Below, piece by piece: positions 1 through 6,169 of a stretch of 6,175 bases of DNA; the stretch's first letter is position 1; each line of letters begins with the position of its first letter. The DNA comes from an uncultured Clostridia bacterium (GTDB lineage: Bacteria; Bacillota; Clostridia; Christensenellales; CAG-917): contig CAMGKS010000075.1 in assembly GCA_946056785.1 (NCBI GenBank), forward strand, positions 1-6,175, written 5' to 3'. A program made the translations under genes and the position numbers. The notes beneath the pieces are model-generated. The model was not told the DNA's origin. It searched no databases and saw only the letters and a program-made list of their open reading frames with translations.

Positions 1-2427
1 GTTTGCAACAGCCATAATATAATGCAACGGATAATACCTTTTTAAATATGCCGTCTGATAACTGACAACCGCATAAGCCGCCGCATGCGACTTGTTGAAT
101 GCGTAAGAAGCGAAATCGAGAATCTGATTCCACAATTTTTCCGCCACGTCTTCCGACACGCCGTTTGCCACGCAACCGGCAACGTGAGTCACCACGCCGC
201 CCGATACGGTCATATCTCCGCCATGAATAAACAAAGCTTTGTTTTCGTTTAAAATGTCAAGTTTCTTTTTGGCAATGGCACGTCTCATAATGTCCGCTCC
301 GCCGAAACTGAAACCGGCAAGGTCTTTTGCTATTTGCATGACCTGCTCTTGATAAACGATACAGCCGTAAGTAACGCCTAATATATCTTTTAAAACGGGA
401 TGAGCGTATTTAACTTTTTCGGGCTCCTTTTTTCCGTTGATATAGTCGTCCATAAACTGTATAGGGCCCGGTCGGAAGATTGAAATTCCCGCTATTACTT
501 CTTCTAATTTATCAGGCTTCAACTTTGCCATAAACTGTTTCATGCCGCTGCTTTCAAGCTGGAACACGCCTTCGCAGTCTCCGCTTGCAATAAGTTTATA
601 AACTTCAGGGTCGTCGTAACCTAATTTATTGAAATCGATTTTTACGCCTTTATCTTCAAAAATATACTTTTCCGCCTCGTTTATATCGGTAAGCGTTTTT
701 AAAGCCAAAAAGTCCATTTTCAAAAGCCCGACGCTTTCAATCTGTCCCTTATCGAATTGAGTGGTAATATCGTCTCCGTTTCTTTGAAGGGGTACGTGCT
801 CGACAATCGGGTCAGGACAGATAACGACGCCTGCGGCGTGCATGGAAACCTGCCTTGGCATTCCTTCCAAGCCTTTTGCTATGTCTATGATTTTTCTCGC
901 TTCCGGATTAGTTTCGTAAAGTTCCTTAAATGCGGGAACAACTTCTTTTCCCCATTCTCCGAGAGATTCCCCTATAAACGGTTTTCCCATTTTAGGCAAG
1001 TCTTTTACCCAGTTGTTGGCGTCCTGAAAAGATACGTCGTAAACTCTTGCGACGTCTTTAATAGCCGCTTTGGCACTCATAGTCGAATAAGCTATAATTT
1101 GCGACACGTTATCCTTGCCGTATTTTTCGGTGACGTAATCGATAATCTCACCACGGCGGTTATAGCAAAAATCTATATCGAAGTCCGGCATAGAAACACG
1201 TTCTTTCGACAAAAACCTTTCGAAAATCAAATTGTACCTTAAAGGGTCAACGTCGGTGATGCCTATGGAATAAGCGACTAAAGAACCTACGCCGCTACCA
1301 CGACCGGGACCTACCGGAATGCCTCTCATTCTTGCCGCGTTTACGAAATCCCATACAATCAAAAAGTATCCGGCATATCCGCATTCGATTATGACGGAAA
1401 GTTCATAGTCAAGTCTTTCTTTAATTTCAGGCGTTATTTCGGGATAACGGGTCAGAATCCTCTCATAAGCAAGGTCGTGCAGATATTCCGCTTCGTCTCT
1501 GCCGTTCATTTCGTCGTTCGTATATCTTGGAATAATAGAGTTTCTTTTTAAAACGAATTCAAAATTGCACTTTTCCGCTATTTCTATCGTGCTTTCAATA
1601 GCTTCGGGACACCAGTCGAAAAGGTCAATCATTTCCTGTTGCGACTTTAAGTAAAAATTATCGTTGTCAAAACGAACGCTGCTTACGTCGGTTTTTTTAC
1701 AACCCATCTGAACGCACATCATCGTATCCTGAATGTCTGCGTCCTCCCTTTTGACGTAGTGCACGTCGTTTGTAGCGACGACTTTTACTCCGATTTCTTT
1801 TGCAAGTTTAACAAGCTGAGGAAGTACCAACTTATCTTCCTGAAGTCCATGGTCCTGAAGCTCGATATAAAAATCACCATCGGCGAACATAGATTTAAGT
1901 TTTAAAGCATACTCTTTTGCTTTATCGTATTCATTGGCAAGCAAATATCTCGGAATTCTTCCCGCAAGACAAGCTGACGTGCATATTAGTCCCTCCGAAT
2001 ATTGTTCGAGCAATTTAAGGTCGATTCTCGGTTTCTGGTAAAAGCCGTCTATAAATGCTTTTGAAGAAAGTACCATGAGATTTTTGTATCCGCATTCGTT
2101 TTTAGCAAGCAAAACAAGGTGATCACGGGAACGCAAAACCTCGGTACGCTTATCGTACATATCGGGAGCAACGTAAAATTCTTCTCCGATAATAGGCTTA
2201 ATTCCGCTTCCCTTTAACGTGGAAACAAAAGTATAAACGCCGTACATGTTTCCGTGGTCGGTAATAGCAACGGCTTGCTGTCCGTCGGCAAGCAACGCTT
2301 CCTTTAACGGATACGCATGAATAGTGCCTCCGTCAGGTTTTTTGCCGATAATACGGTCAAGCCTTACGGCACCGTCGAGCAGACTGTATTCGGTGTGTAA
2401 ATGCAAATGGACAAATTTACTTTCCAT
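1..2427 (-). CDS. dnaE: DNA polymerase III subunit alpha, DnaE type (C-terminus beyond window)
   Basis: Catalytic subunit of a replicative C-family DNA polymerase, acting in the cytoplasm at the replication fork. In Firmicutes, DnaE usually works beside PolC in extending primers. I translated 809 codons without a stop or frameshift; the frame runs off the left edge, and families of about 1,150 residues imply some 340 are missing. The N-terminal PHP domain shows HLHLHTEYSLLDG at 7-19, TDHG at 56-59, E83, H103, C153 and NDVHY at 220-224, so the usual metal ligands look complete. The polymerase core shows GPGRGSG (373-379), PDFDIDF with D415 and D417, KMDFLAL with D572 as third catalytic aspartate, FRPGP (651-655) and FNKSHAAAYAV near 777. 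The stretch at 733-757 is of clostridial type. Start ATG 2427 has AAGGAG six bases upstream and overlaps the end of whiA by 11 bp. An apparent extra segment of about 14 residues lies near 28-50. Confidence 0.98.
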   Translation of the reverse strand, partial: MESKFVHLHLHTEYSLLDGAVRLDRIIGKKPDGGTIHAYPLKEALLADGQQAVAITDHGNMYGVYTFVSTLKGSGIKPIIGEEFYVAPDMYDKRTEVLRSRDHLVLLAKNECGYKNLMVLSSKAFIDGFYQKPRIDLKLLEQYSEGLICTSACLAGRIPRYLLANEYDKAKEYALKLKSMFADGDFYIELQDHGLQEDKLVLPQLVKLAKEIGVKVVATNDVHYVKREDADIQDTMMCVQMGCKKTDVSSVRFDNDNFYLKSQQEMIDLFDWCPEAIESTIEIAEKCNFEFVLKRNSIIPRYTNDEMNGRDEAEYLHDLAYERILTRYPEITPEIKERLDYELSVIIECGYAGYFLIVWDFVNAARMRGIPVGPGRGSGVGSLVAYSIGITDVDPLRYNLIFERFLSKERVSMPDFDIDFCYNRRGEIIDYVTEKYGKDNVSQIIAYSTMSAKAAIKDVARVYDVSFQDANNWVKDLPKMGKPFIGESLGEWGKEVVPAFKELYETNPEARKIIDIAKGLEGMPRQVSMHAAGVVICPDPIVEHVPLQRNGDDITTQFDKGQIESVGLLKMDFLALKTLTDINEAEKYIFEDKGVKIDFNKLGYDDPEVYKLIASGDCEGVFQLESSGMKQFMAKLKPDKLEEVIAGISIFRPGPIQFMDDYINGKKEPEKVKYAHPVLKDILGVTYGCIVYQEQVMQIAKDLAGFSFGGADIMRRAIAKKKLDILNENKALFIHGGDMTVSGGVVTHVAGCVANGVSEDVAEKLWNQILDFASYAFNKSHAAAYAVVSYQTAYLKRYYPLHYIMAVAN

Positions 2428-3382
2428 CACGTTCTCCTTCCGTAATTTCCATAATTTTTCTCAACCTGTGATTTAAACAACTTTTTGAAATTCCCAAAAT
2501 TTTTGACAATTCGCTGAGAGAAGCCGTAGGATTGTTAAGTCTTGCGTTTGCCGCTTCTTTCAAACCATCGGGCAAATTGTCCAAACCGACTTCTTTTAGA
2601 ATCTCTTCTATTGCCACTATCTGTTTCGCAGCGGCGGCAAAAGTCTTATCCAGATTCGCCGCTTCGCATATTACGTTACGGTTGATGCTGTTGTTCAGTT
2701 CACGGTCGGCAATGATTTTTTCCAATTCAATTGACGCTTCCGTCAAAGAAAGAACTCTGAAAAAATCAAGTAAAACGTTTTTGTCCTTTGCATAAACCAA
2801 AAAATTGTTTCCCCTTTCGCTGGTCTTAAAATTAAGGGCAAATCTTTTCAAAAGTTCTAAAACGTCATAAGCTTCCTTTTCGTCGACTACCTGATACTCT
2901 ATGTGATAACCGCTATGCCCGCTTTCGGTAGTCGAAGGAACGTACACGCTTCCGGAAGAAAGAAACAAACCTTTAAGATATTCTTTTGCACAGCAGGTAT
3001 TTTTAACGACTGCGTTTGGCACGCCTCTTACAAACGACGAAAATTTATCGTTATCCAATTCCATCAAGCCGCATTCGGACAGAACGTCTTTACAGATGCC
3101 TTGCGGTATTCTTACCGTAAAAACGTCTTCCCCGCGTTTTACTCCGCTCTTTATCTTGCTTTTTTCTATCTCAACGTCAGTGCAATATATATCTTTAACT
3201 ATTTCTCCGACTCTTTCCGCCCCCGACGCATTGTCAACGGCGACTACGCAAGTCATTCCTTTTTTTGTCAGTTCAATGCTTCCCGACGTTTTTAAAACGG
3301 CAGACAAAAAAGCCCTTCCGCAACAAAGTTGCTTCGGGCAGGAGGACAAAATTTCTTCGGTCACGAGTTCTTTAAAATTCAT
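2417..3382 (-). CDS. whiA: DNA-binding protein WhiA (sporulation/division regulator)
   Basis: WhiA is a DNA-binding protein conserved in Gram-positive bacteria. It is a transcription factor for sporulation-septation genes in Streptomyces and influences cell division and chromosome segregation in Bacillus. From ATG 3382 it is 321 residues, the family's usual size. The N-terminal half has two degenerate LAGLIDADG homing-endonuclease-like repeats, seen as CCGRAFLSAVLKTSGSI (20-36) and EYLKGLFLSSGSV (134-146). The family is known for DNA binding rather than cleavage here. The C-terminal half has NRNVICEAANLDKT (234-247), QIVAIEEILKEVGLDNLP (254-271), NNPTASLSELSKILGISKS (283-301) and NHRLRKI (304-310), which form the WhiA helix-turn-helix. 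The open frame extends eight codons further to a TTG at 3406, but ATG 3382 has GAGG five bases upstream, matches family N-termini and gives an ATGA overlap with the PHP gene. Its end overlaps dnaE by 11 bp. The usual rapZ and yvcK neighbours are absent. Confidence 0.97.
   Translation of the reverse strand: MNFKELVTEEILSSCPKQLCCGRAFLSAVLKTSGSIELTKKGMTCVVAVDNASGAERVGEIVKDIYCTDVEIEKSKIKSGVKRGEDVFTVRIPQGICKDVLSECGLMELDNDKFSSFVRGVPNAVVKNTCCAKEYLKGLFLSSGSVYVPSTTESGHSGYHIEYQVVDEKEAYDVLELLKRFALNFKTSERGNNFLVYAKDKNVLLDFFRVLSLTEASIELEKIIADRELNNSINRNVICEAANLDKTFAAAAKQIVAIEEILKEVGLDNLPDGLKEAANARLNNPTASLSELSKILGISKSCLNHRLRKIMEITEGERDGK
2434..2439 (-). promoter_or_regulatory. Shine-Dalgarno site of dnaE, inside whiA
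   Basis: On the minus strand AAGGAG stands six bases before ATG at 2427. It lies within the last codons of whiA, so ribosomes finishing whiA pass directly over the dnaE start. This fixes the dnaE start and indicates translational coupling. Confidence 0.85.
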
Positions 3383-4119
3383 TTTTTCCTCACAGTAAGC
3401 TGACAATCGATTCCGACTATTCTGTCAAGCGGAACGTTGTATTTTTCAATCGCATTTATTACTCTGTCAAAACGTCCTATGTTCTCGGCACGGTGAGCGT
3501 CGCTTCCCAAAATAAATTTAACGCCGCTTTCGATTGCGATTTGCAACATCGGTTCCAACGTTTCGATATGTTTTTCGTTAAGCTCGATATGGCATCCGTT
3601 GGACTTAGCACATTCAAACAAGCGTTTTCCGTAAACTTTCGCCCTATGCCCTATATGGCATATAACGTCTACGGGATATTTTTCTATTGCCTTTATATAT
3701 GCCTTAGTGTTCTTTTCAATAAGCTCGTCGGGCAAATTTTCCGTCCAACCGTTACGCAAAATAAACTGCTTTCTGTCACGGCCGTCGCCTCTTGTAACGA
3801 ATCTGTGAAAACCTACGCTTAACATATCGAGACGCTTATAAGCGTCGGGCGGAACGTCGATTTCGCCGTCGAAATTAAGAATATTTCCTTCTATAGATTG
3901 CAAAGCTCGGCATTGCTCGTCATGACGGCAAGACAAAGCGTTTTTAGATTTTTCAAGTTTATCGTCGGTCATACCGACAAACCAACTACGATAAGAATGG
4001 TCGCACAACGCAAATTCTTTTAAGCCTGTTTTCTTTGCGGCGGCTATAACGGTATCCGTATCGCTCTTGCCGTCGCTGAATTTGGTGTGTATATGATAAT
4101 CACCGATGATTTTAATCAA
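3379..4119 (-). CDS. PHP-domain metal-dependent phosphoesterase
   Basis: A 246-residue single-domain protein of the PHP (polymerase and histidinol phosphatase) superfamily, probably a cytoplasmic metal-dependent phosphoesterase related to YcdX-like and HisK-like enzymes. Candidate metal ligands are all visible: HIHTKFSDG (H9, H11, D16), CDHS (D40, H41), E77 in IEGNI, H105 in VGFHR, CHIGH (H155), IELNEKH (177-184) and GSDAHRAENIG (D207, H209). This is the trinuclear-site pattern of the family. The substrate cannot be read from sequence. Histidinol phosphatase is possible by family, but no his genes are nearby, and position beside murB and whiA is the known place of an uncharacterised clostridial PHP gene. 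The start is TTG at 4119, overlapping the murB stop by 8 bp, with AAGGGAG ten bases upstream (4130-4136). The HxH motif begins at residue 9, so little could be trimmed. The stop forms an ATGA overlap with whiA. Confidence 0.9.
   Translation of the reverse strand: MIKIIGDYHIHTKFSDGKSDTDTVIAAAKKTGLKEFALCDHSYRSWFVGMTDDKLEKSKNALSCRHDEQCRALQSIEGNILNFDGEIDVPPDAYKRLDMLSVGFHRFVTRGDGRDRKQFILRNGWTENLPDELIEKNTKAYIKAIEKYPVDVICHIGHRAKVYGKRLFECAKSNGCHIELNEKHIETLEPMLQIAIESGVKFILGSDAHRAENIGRFDRVINAIEKYNVPLDRIVGIDCQLTVRKK
3388..3391 (-). promoter_or_regulatory. Shine-Dalgarno site deciding the whiA start
   Basis: GAGG followed by five A residues precedes ATG 3382 on the minus strand. No comparable site was noted before the TTG at 3406, so this site supports the shorter WhiA. 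It lies in the last codons of the PHP gene. Confidence 0.7.
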
Positions 4120-4954
4120 GTAACTTAAACTCCCTTTCTAAACGTATTCCGTATTTATAATAAACTGTTTTTTCGATTTTGTCGACTATTTGCAAAAAGT
4201 CGTCCGCCGTTGCTCCGCCCTTATTAATTATAAAATTGCAATGTTTATCCGATACTTCCGCACCGCCGATTCTAAAGCCTTTAAATCCCGACTCCTCGAT
4301 GATTTTCCCCGCGCTTGCAAACGGCGGATTTTTAAAAACGCTTCCGCACGACGGATTAGATGGTTGCGTTGAAACTCTTTTTAAACAATTACTTTTGATT
4401 CTGTTTGCAATATCCTCGCTTTTGCTGCGTTTCAATTTGAATTTTGCGGATATCGCTATACCGCTTAAATCGCTTGTGCGATAGCCGAAATTCGGCTTAA
4501 CTTCTTTAACTACGCCGTCGTTTAAAACCGAACAACACGTCAACGTATCGCTTATCTGCTGTCCGAACGCCCCCGCATTCATTTTTATAAGACCGCCGAC
4601 GCTACCCGGTATACGGTGAAGAAATTCAAACCCCGTAAGAGAATTTTTTAAAGCCACGTCAAGGAGGTTTTTAGCAGTAGCTCCCGCCTGAGTGTATATT
4701 TCATCTTTAAAGCAAGAGACCTTATTGAGCATTTTAAGCGAAAGAGCGGTTATTTTTTTTAAGCCGTCCGATATTATAAGATTACTGCCCCTACCCAATA
4801 TAAAATCGGCTTCCCCCGCATATTTGAAAAGAGCTTCCTCCGTTTTGGGAAATATGGTTTTTTCTATGATACCGCCGCCTTTGAAAGTTGTTATATCTTT
4901 GGCGGATAATTCATATATAATTAAGGCGTCGCTGATTTCGCAATAGTTTGGCAT
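4112..4954 (-). CDS. murB: UDP-N-acetylenolpyruvoylglucosamine reductase MurB (type II, compact)
   Basis: FAD- and NADPH-dependent cytoplasmic enzyme that reduces UDP-GlcNAc-enolpyruvate to UDP-MurNAc, the second committed step of peptidoglycan synthesis. At 280 residues it is slightly shorter than typical type II enzymes of about 300. FAD-binding signatures are TTFKGGG (22-28), GRGSNLIISDG (54-64), PGSVGGLIKMNAGAFG (116-131) and FGYRTSD (156-162, with catalytic-type R159). The substrate domain has PSCGSVFKNP (201-210, with the proton-donor serine S205), GFRIGGAEVSDKHCNFIIN (226-244) and the C-terminal RLEREF (271-276), which carries the conserved glutamate. The first FAD motif reads FKGGG where most family members have FKIGG. 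ATG 4954 is the only usable start: a TGA lies in frame two codons upstream and no ATG, GTG or TTG occurs before TTFKGGG. Its Shine-Dalgarno is poor and the ATG lies in a hairpin arm. It follows hprK by 127 bp. Confidence 0.97.
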   Translation of the reverse strand: MPNYCEISDALIIYELSAKDITTFKGGGIIEKTIFPKTEEALFKYAGEADFILGRGSNLIISDGLKKITALSLKMLNKVSCFKDEIYTQAGATAKNLLDVALKNSLTGFEFLHRIPGSVGGLIKMNAGAFGQQISDTLTCCSVLNDGVVKEVKPNFGYRTSDLSGIAISAKFKLKRSKSEDIANRIKSNCLKRVSTQPSNPSCGSVFKNPPFASAGKIIEESGFKGFRIGGAEVSDKHCNFIINKGGATADDFLQIVDKIEKTVYYKYGIRLEREFKLLD

Positions 4955-4969
4955 ATCTCAATATATGCC
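4950..4969 (-). promoter_or_regulatory. Hairpin enclosing the murB start codon
   Basis: The arms GGCATAT and ATATGCC are perfect inverted repeats of 7 bp with a 6-base loop. The second arm in transcription order contains the ATG of murB, and the loop holds TTGAG, the only purine-rich stretch close to the start. An AAGG lies about 13 bases upstream, at the foot of the stem. The repeat is directly visible; a role in limiting murB translation is inference, and the AT-rich stem would be only moderately stable. Confidence 0.4.
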
Positions 4970-5081
4970 TTAAACGTAATTTTGTTTCTTCGTTTGCAAG
5001 ATAAACGTAAGTTTATCTAAAAGCCGTCGTAAACGATAATTGAGAATATTTAAAACTAAACTTGAAGTCTTTATTATTAGT
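4955..5081. other. AT-rich intergenic gap between hprK and murB with small repeats
   Basis: This is the only sizeable non-coding gap inside the gene cluster. It holds a perfect 8-bp inverted repeat, AGATAAAC/GTTTATCT with a 4-base loop (4999-5018), and the 7-bp pair AAACTAA/TTAGTTT (5053-5059 and 5077-5083) whose second arm overlaps the hprK stop. Neither is followed by a run of T in either direction, so neither looks like an intrinsic terminator. TAAACGTAA occurs at 4971 and 5002, with the related TAAACGATAA at 5030. I saw no convincing -35/-10 pair for murB. Read-through from hprK is the simplest view, but an operator or weak promoter is possible. Confidence 0.5.
4999..5018. repeat. Perfect 8-bp inverted repeat in the hprK-murB gap
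   Basis: AGATAAAC and GTTTATCT are separated by GTAA on the plus strand. The dyad could be a small RNA hairpin or a protein-binding operator. It lacks GC content and a T-tract, which argues against a terminator on either strand. Confidence 0.5.
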
Positions 5082-6029
5082 TTAATCGATTTTTCTGTTA
5101 TTCAGATTTTTCATGTTTTTTAGTATATCGTCAAGCGGATTTTTTCCTATGCTTTTTAAGCACATGCTTTTTGTAGCCGCTTCGATTACAATAGCAAGAT
5201 TTCTGCCCGCAATCACGGGAATAGAGATTTTCGGAATTTTAACTCCCAGAATATCCGTATATATGTTTTTGTCGCCTATTCTCTCAATATCGTCTGACCA
5301 TTTGACAAGCTCAACGTTAAGTCCGATTTGCTTTTCTTCCAAAACACCGGAAATACCGTACATATCTTCAACGTTTATTATTCCCACTCCTCTTACTTCG
5401 AGCAAATTTCTTATGCGTTTAGGAGCACTGCCCATAAGCCTGCCTTTTATGTTTTTTATAATAACTCTGTCGTCCGCCACAAGCATATGCCCTCTATGAA
5501 CAAGTTCGAGGGCGGTCTCGCTTTTACCTATTCCGTTCTCTCCGGTAATTAAAACTCCTATTCCCGATATGTCGAGCAACTCGCCGTGTACGTCGGTTTT
5601 GTCGCATAACAACTCGTTCAGATAATGAACAAGATCGTTTACAAATTCAGAAGTAGATTTTTCCGAACCGTAAATGGGACAATTAAATTTTTTGGCAATT
5701 TCAAGGTATCTATCGTTCGGAATAAAGCCTCTTGTCAAAACTACGCACGGAATCTGCTTGGATAAAAATACTTCCAGACGTTTTATCGCTTTTTCTTCTT
5801 CAAGACTTTTGAGATACGCTATTTCCGCACTGCCAACAACCTGAACGCGGCTTGACGCAAAATAGTCTTCAAAACCGGCAAGCAATAAGCCGGGACGGTT
5901 AACCGTCACTGTCTGCAATCTAATTTTCGTGTCGGGAGTATCGTAAAATATTTTTAAGCAGTTATCTTCTGCAAATTCTTTTGAACTGACGAATACCGAT
6001 TCTTTTTCTTCAACGGCTTTATTGACCAT
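5082..6029 (-). CDS. hprK: HPr kinase/phosphorylase
   Basis: Bifunctional enzyme that phosphorylates, and dephosphorylates, the phosphocarrier HPr on its regulatory serine. It is the sensor step of catabolite control in Gram-positive bacteria and acts in the cytoplasm as a hexamer. From ATG 6029 it is 315 residues, normal for the family. The N-terminal domain spans about 1-135 and includes NRPGLLLAGFEDYF (44-57). The kinase domain shows VHGELLD (H148), the Walker A loop GENGIGKSETALEL (163-176), LVADD with D186 and D187, the family signature EVRGVGIINVEDMYG (211-225) and PVIAGRNLAIVIE (271-283). The Walker loop reads GENGIGKS where GESGIGKS is more common. The frame opens 24 codons earlier at a TTG (6101), but that extension is unlike the family and ATG 6029 has AAGGTGG just upstream. 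No HPr gene is seen in the window. It is probably the first gene seen here of the minus-strand operon. Confidence 0.97.
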   Translation of the reverse strand: MVNKAVEEKESVFVSSKEFAEDNCLKIFYDTPDTKIRLQTVTVNRPGLLLAGFEDYFASSRVQVVGSAEIAYLKSLEEEKAIKRLEVFLSKQIPCVVLTRGFIPNDRYLEIAKKFNCPIYGSEKSTSEFVNDLVHYLNELLCDKTDVHGELLDISGIGVLITGENGIGKSETALELVHRGHMLVADDRVIIKNIKGRLMGSAPKRIRNLLEVRGVGIINVEDMYGISGVLEEKQIGLNVELVKWSDDIERIGDKNIYTDILGVKIPKISIPVIAGRNLAIVIEAATKSMCLKSIGKNPLDDILKNMKNLNNRKID

Positions 6030-6107
6030 AACCCACCTTTTTAATTTTTTCGTTTGCTTTATATGAAATTTTACAGTTAGCTTATATAAGGTTAAAAACA
6101 ATATGGT
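6030..6107 (-). other. AT-rich leader upstream of hprK
   Basis: This strongly AT-rich stretch separates hprK from the GC-rich right edge and would be its 5' leader. TATATAAG and TATAAA-like hexamers occur on the minus strand (around 6081-6090 and 6059-6065), but none has a well-spaced TTGACA-like partner. A promoter here is plausible but not demonstrable. Confidence 0.3.
6033..6039 (-). promoter_or_regulatory. Shine-Dalgarno site deciding the hprK start
   Basis: AAGGTGG lies upstream of ATG 6029 on the minus strand, its AAGG core ending six bases before the ATG. It supports this start over the upstream TTG at 6101. Confidence 0.7.
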
Positions 6108-6169
6108 AGAAAATGCTCCCTATCAGTGCAGCACAAGTAGAGCTCGGGGGCATTTCTAGTGGTTTGACC
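6090..6169 (+). other. Possible structured RNA at the right edge, unidentified
   Basis: Two nested helices can be drawn. The inner one pairs TAGAAAATGCTCCC (6107-6120) with GGGGGCATTTCTA (6146-6158): 13 pairs with one bulged A and a 25-base apical region. The outer one pairs GGTTAAA (6090-6096) with TTTGACC (6163-6169). The two non-Watson-Crick positions are U-G pairs if the plus strand is transcribed and A-C mismatches if the minus strand is, which mildly favours a plus-strand RNA. Bases 6114-6175 are about 55% GC, well above the flanking leader. I do not recognise the RNA, and chance, coding sequence or a contig-end artefact are alternatives. Confidence 0.25.

Noticed and set aside
757..1242. 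Plus-strand open frame of 161 codons
   Set aside because: It lies entirely antisense to the conserved polymerase core of dnaE, including the PDFDIDF region, and its translation shows no recognisable domain.
2417..3382. Active homing endonuclease, suggested by the LAGLIDADG-like repeats in WhiA
   Set aside because: WhiA proteins have degenerate repeats fused to a DNA-binding C-terminal domain, and the acidic catalytic residues of LAGLIDADG motifs are not seen here.
2532..3398. Three overlapping plus-strand open frames opposite whiA
   Set aside because: They are antisense shadows of a well-conserved whiA reading frame, with no domain or supported start.
3383..3406. N-terminal extension of WhiA from a TTG at 3406
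   Set aside because: The extra eight residues are not family-like, and ATG 3382 has a correctly spaced GAGG and an ATGA overlap with the upstream gene.
3379..4119. Assignment of the PHP protein as histidinol phosphatase (hisK)
   Set aside because: The fold and metal ligands are shared by many PHP enzymes, and no histidine biosynthesis genes are present nearby.
5053..5083. Intrinsic terminator after hprK
   Set aside because: The pairing arms are almost all A and T, the loop is long, and no T-tract follows on the minus strand.
3493..5552. Plus-strand open frames opposite the PHP gene, murB and hprK
   Set aside because: All overlap strongly supported minus-strand genes and read as low-complexity or hydrophobic shadow translations.
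6030..6101. N-terminal extension of HPr kinase from a TTG at 6101
   Set aside because: The 24 extra residues come from the AT-rich leader and are unlike the family; ATG 6029 has a ribosome site and gives the normal length.
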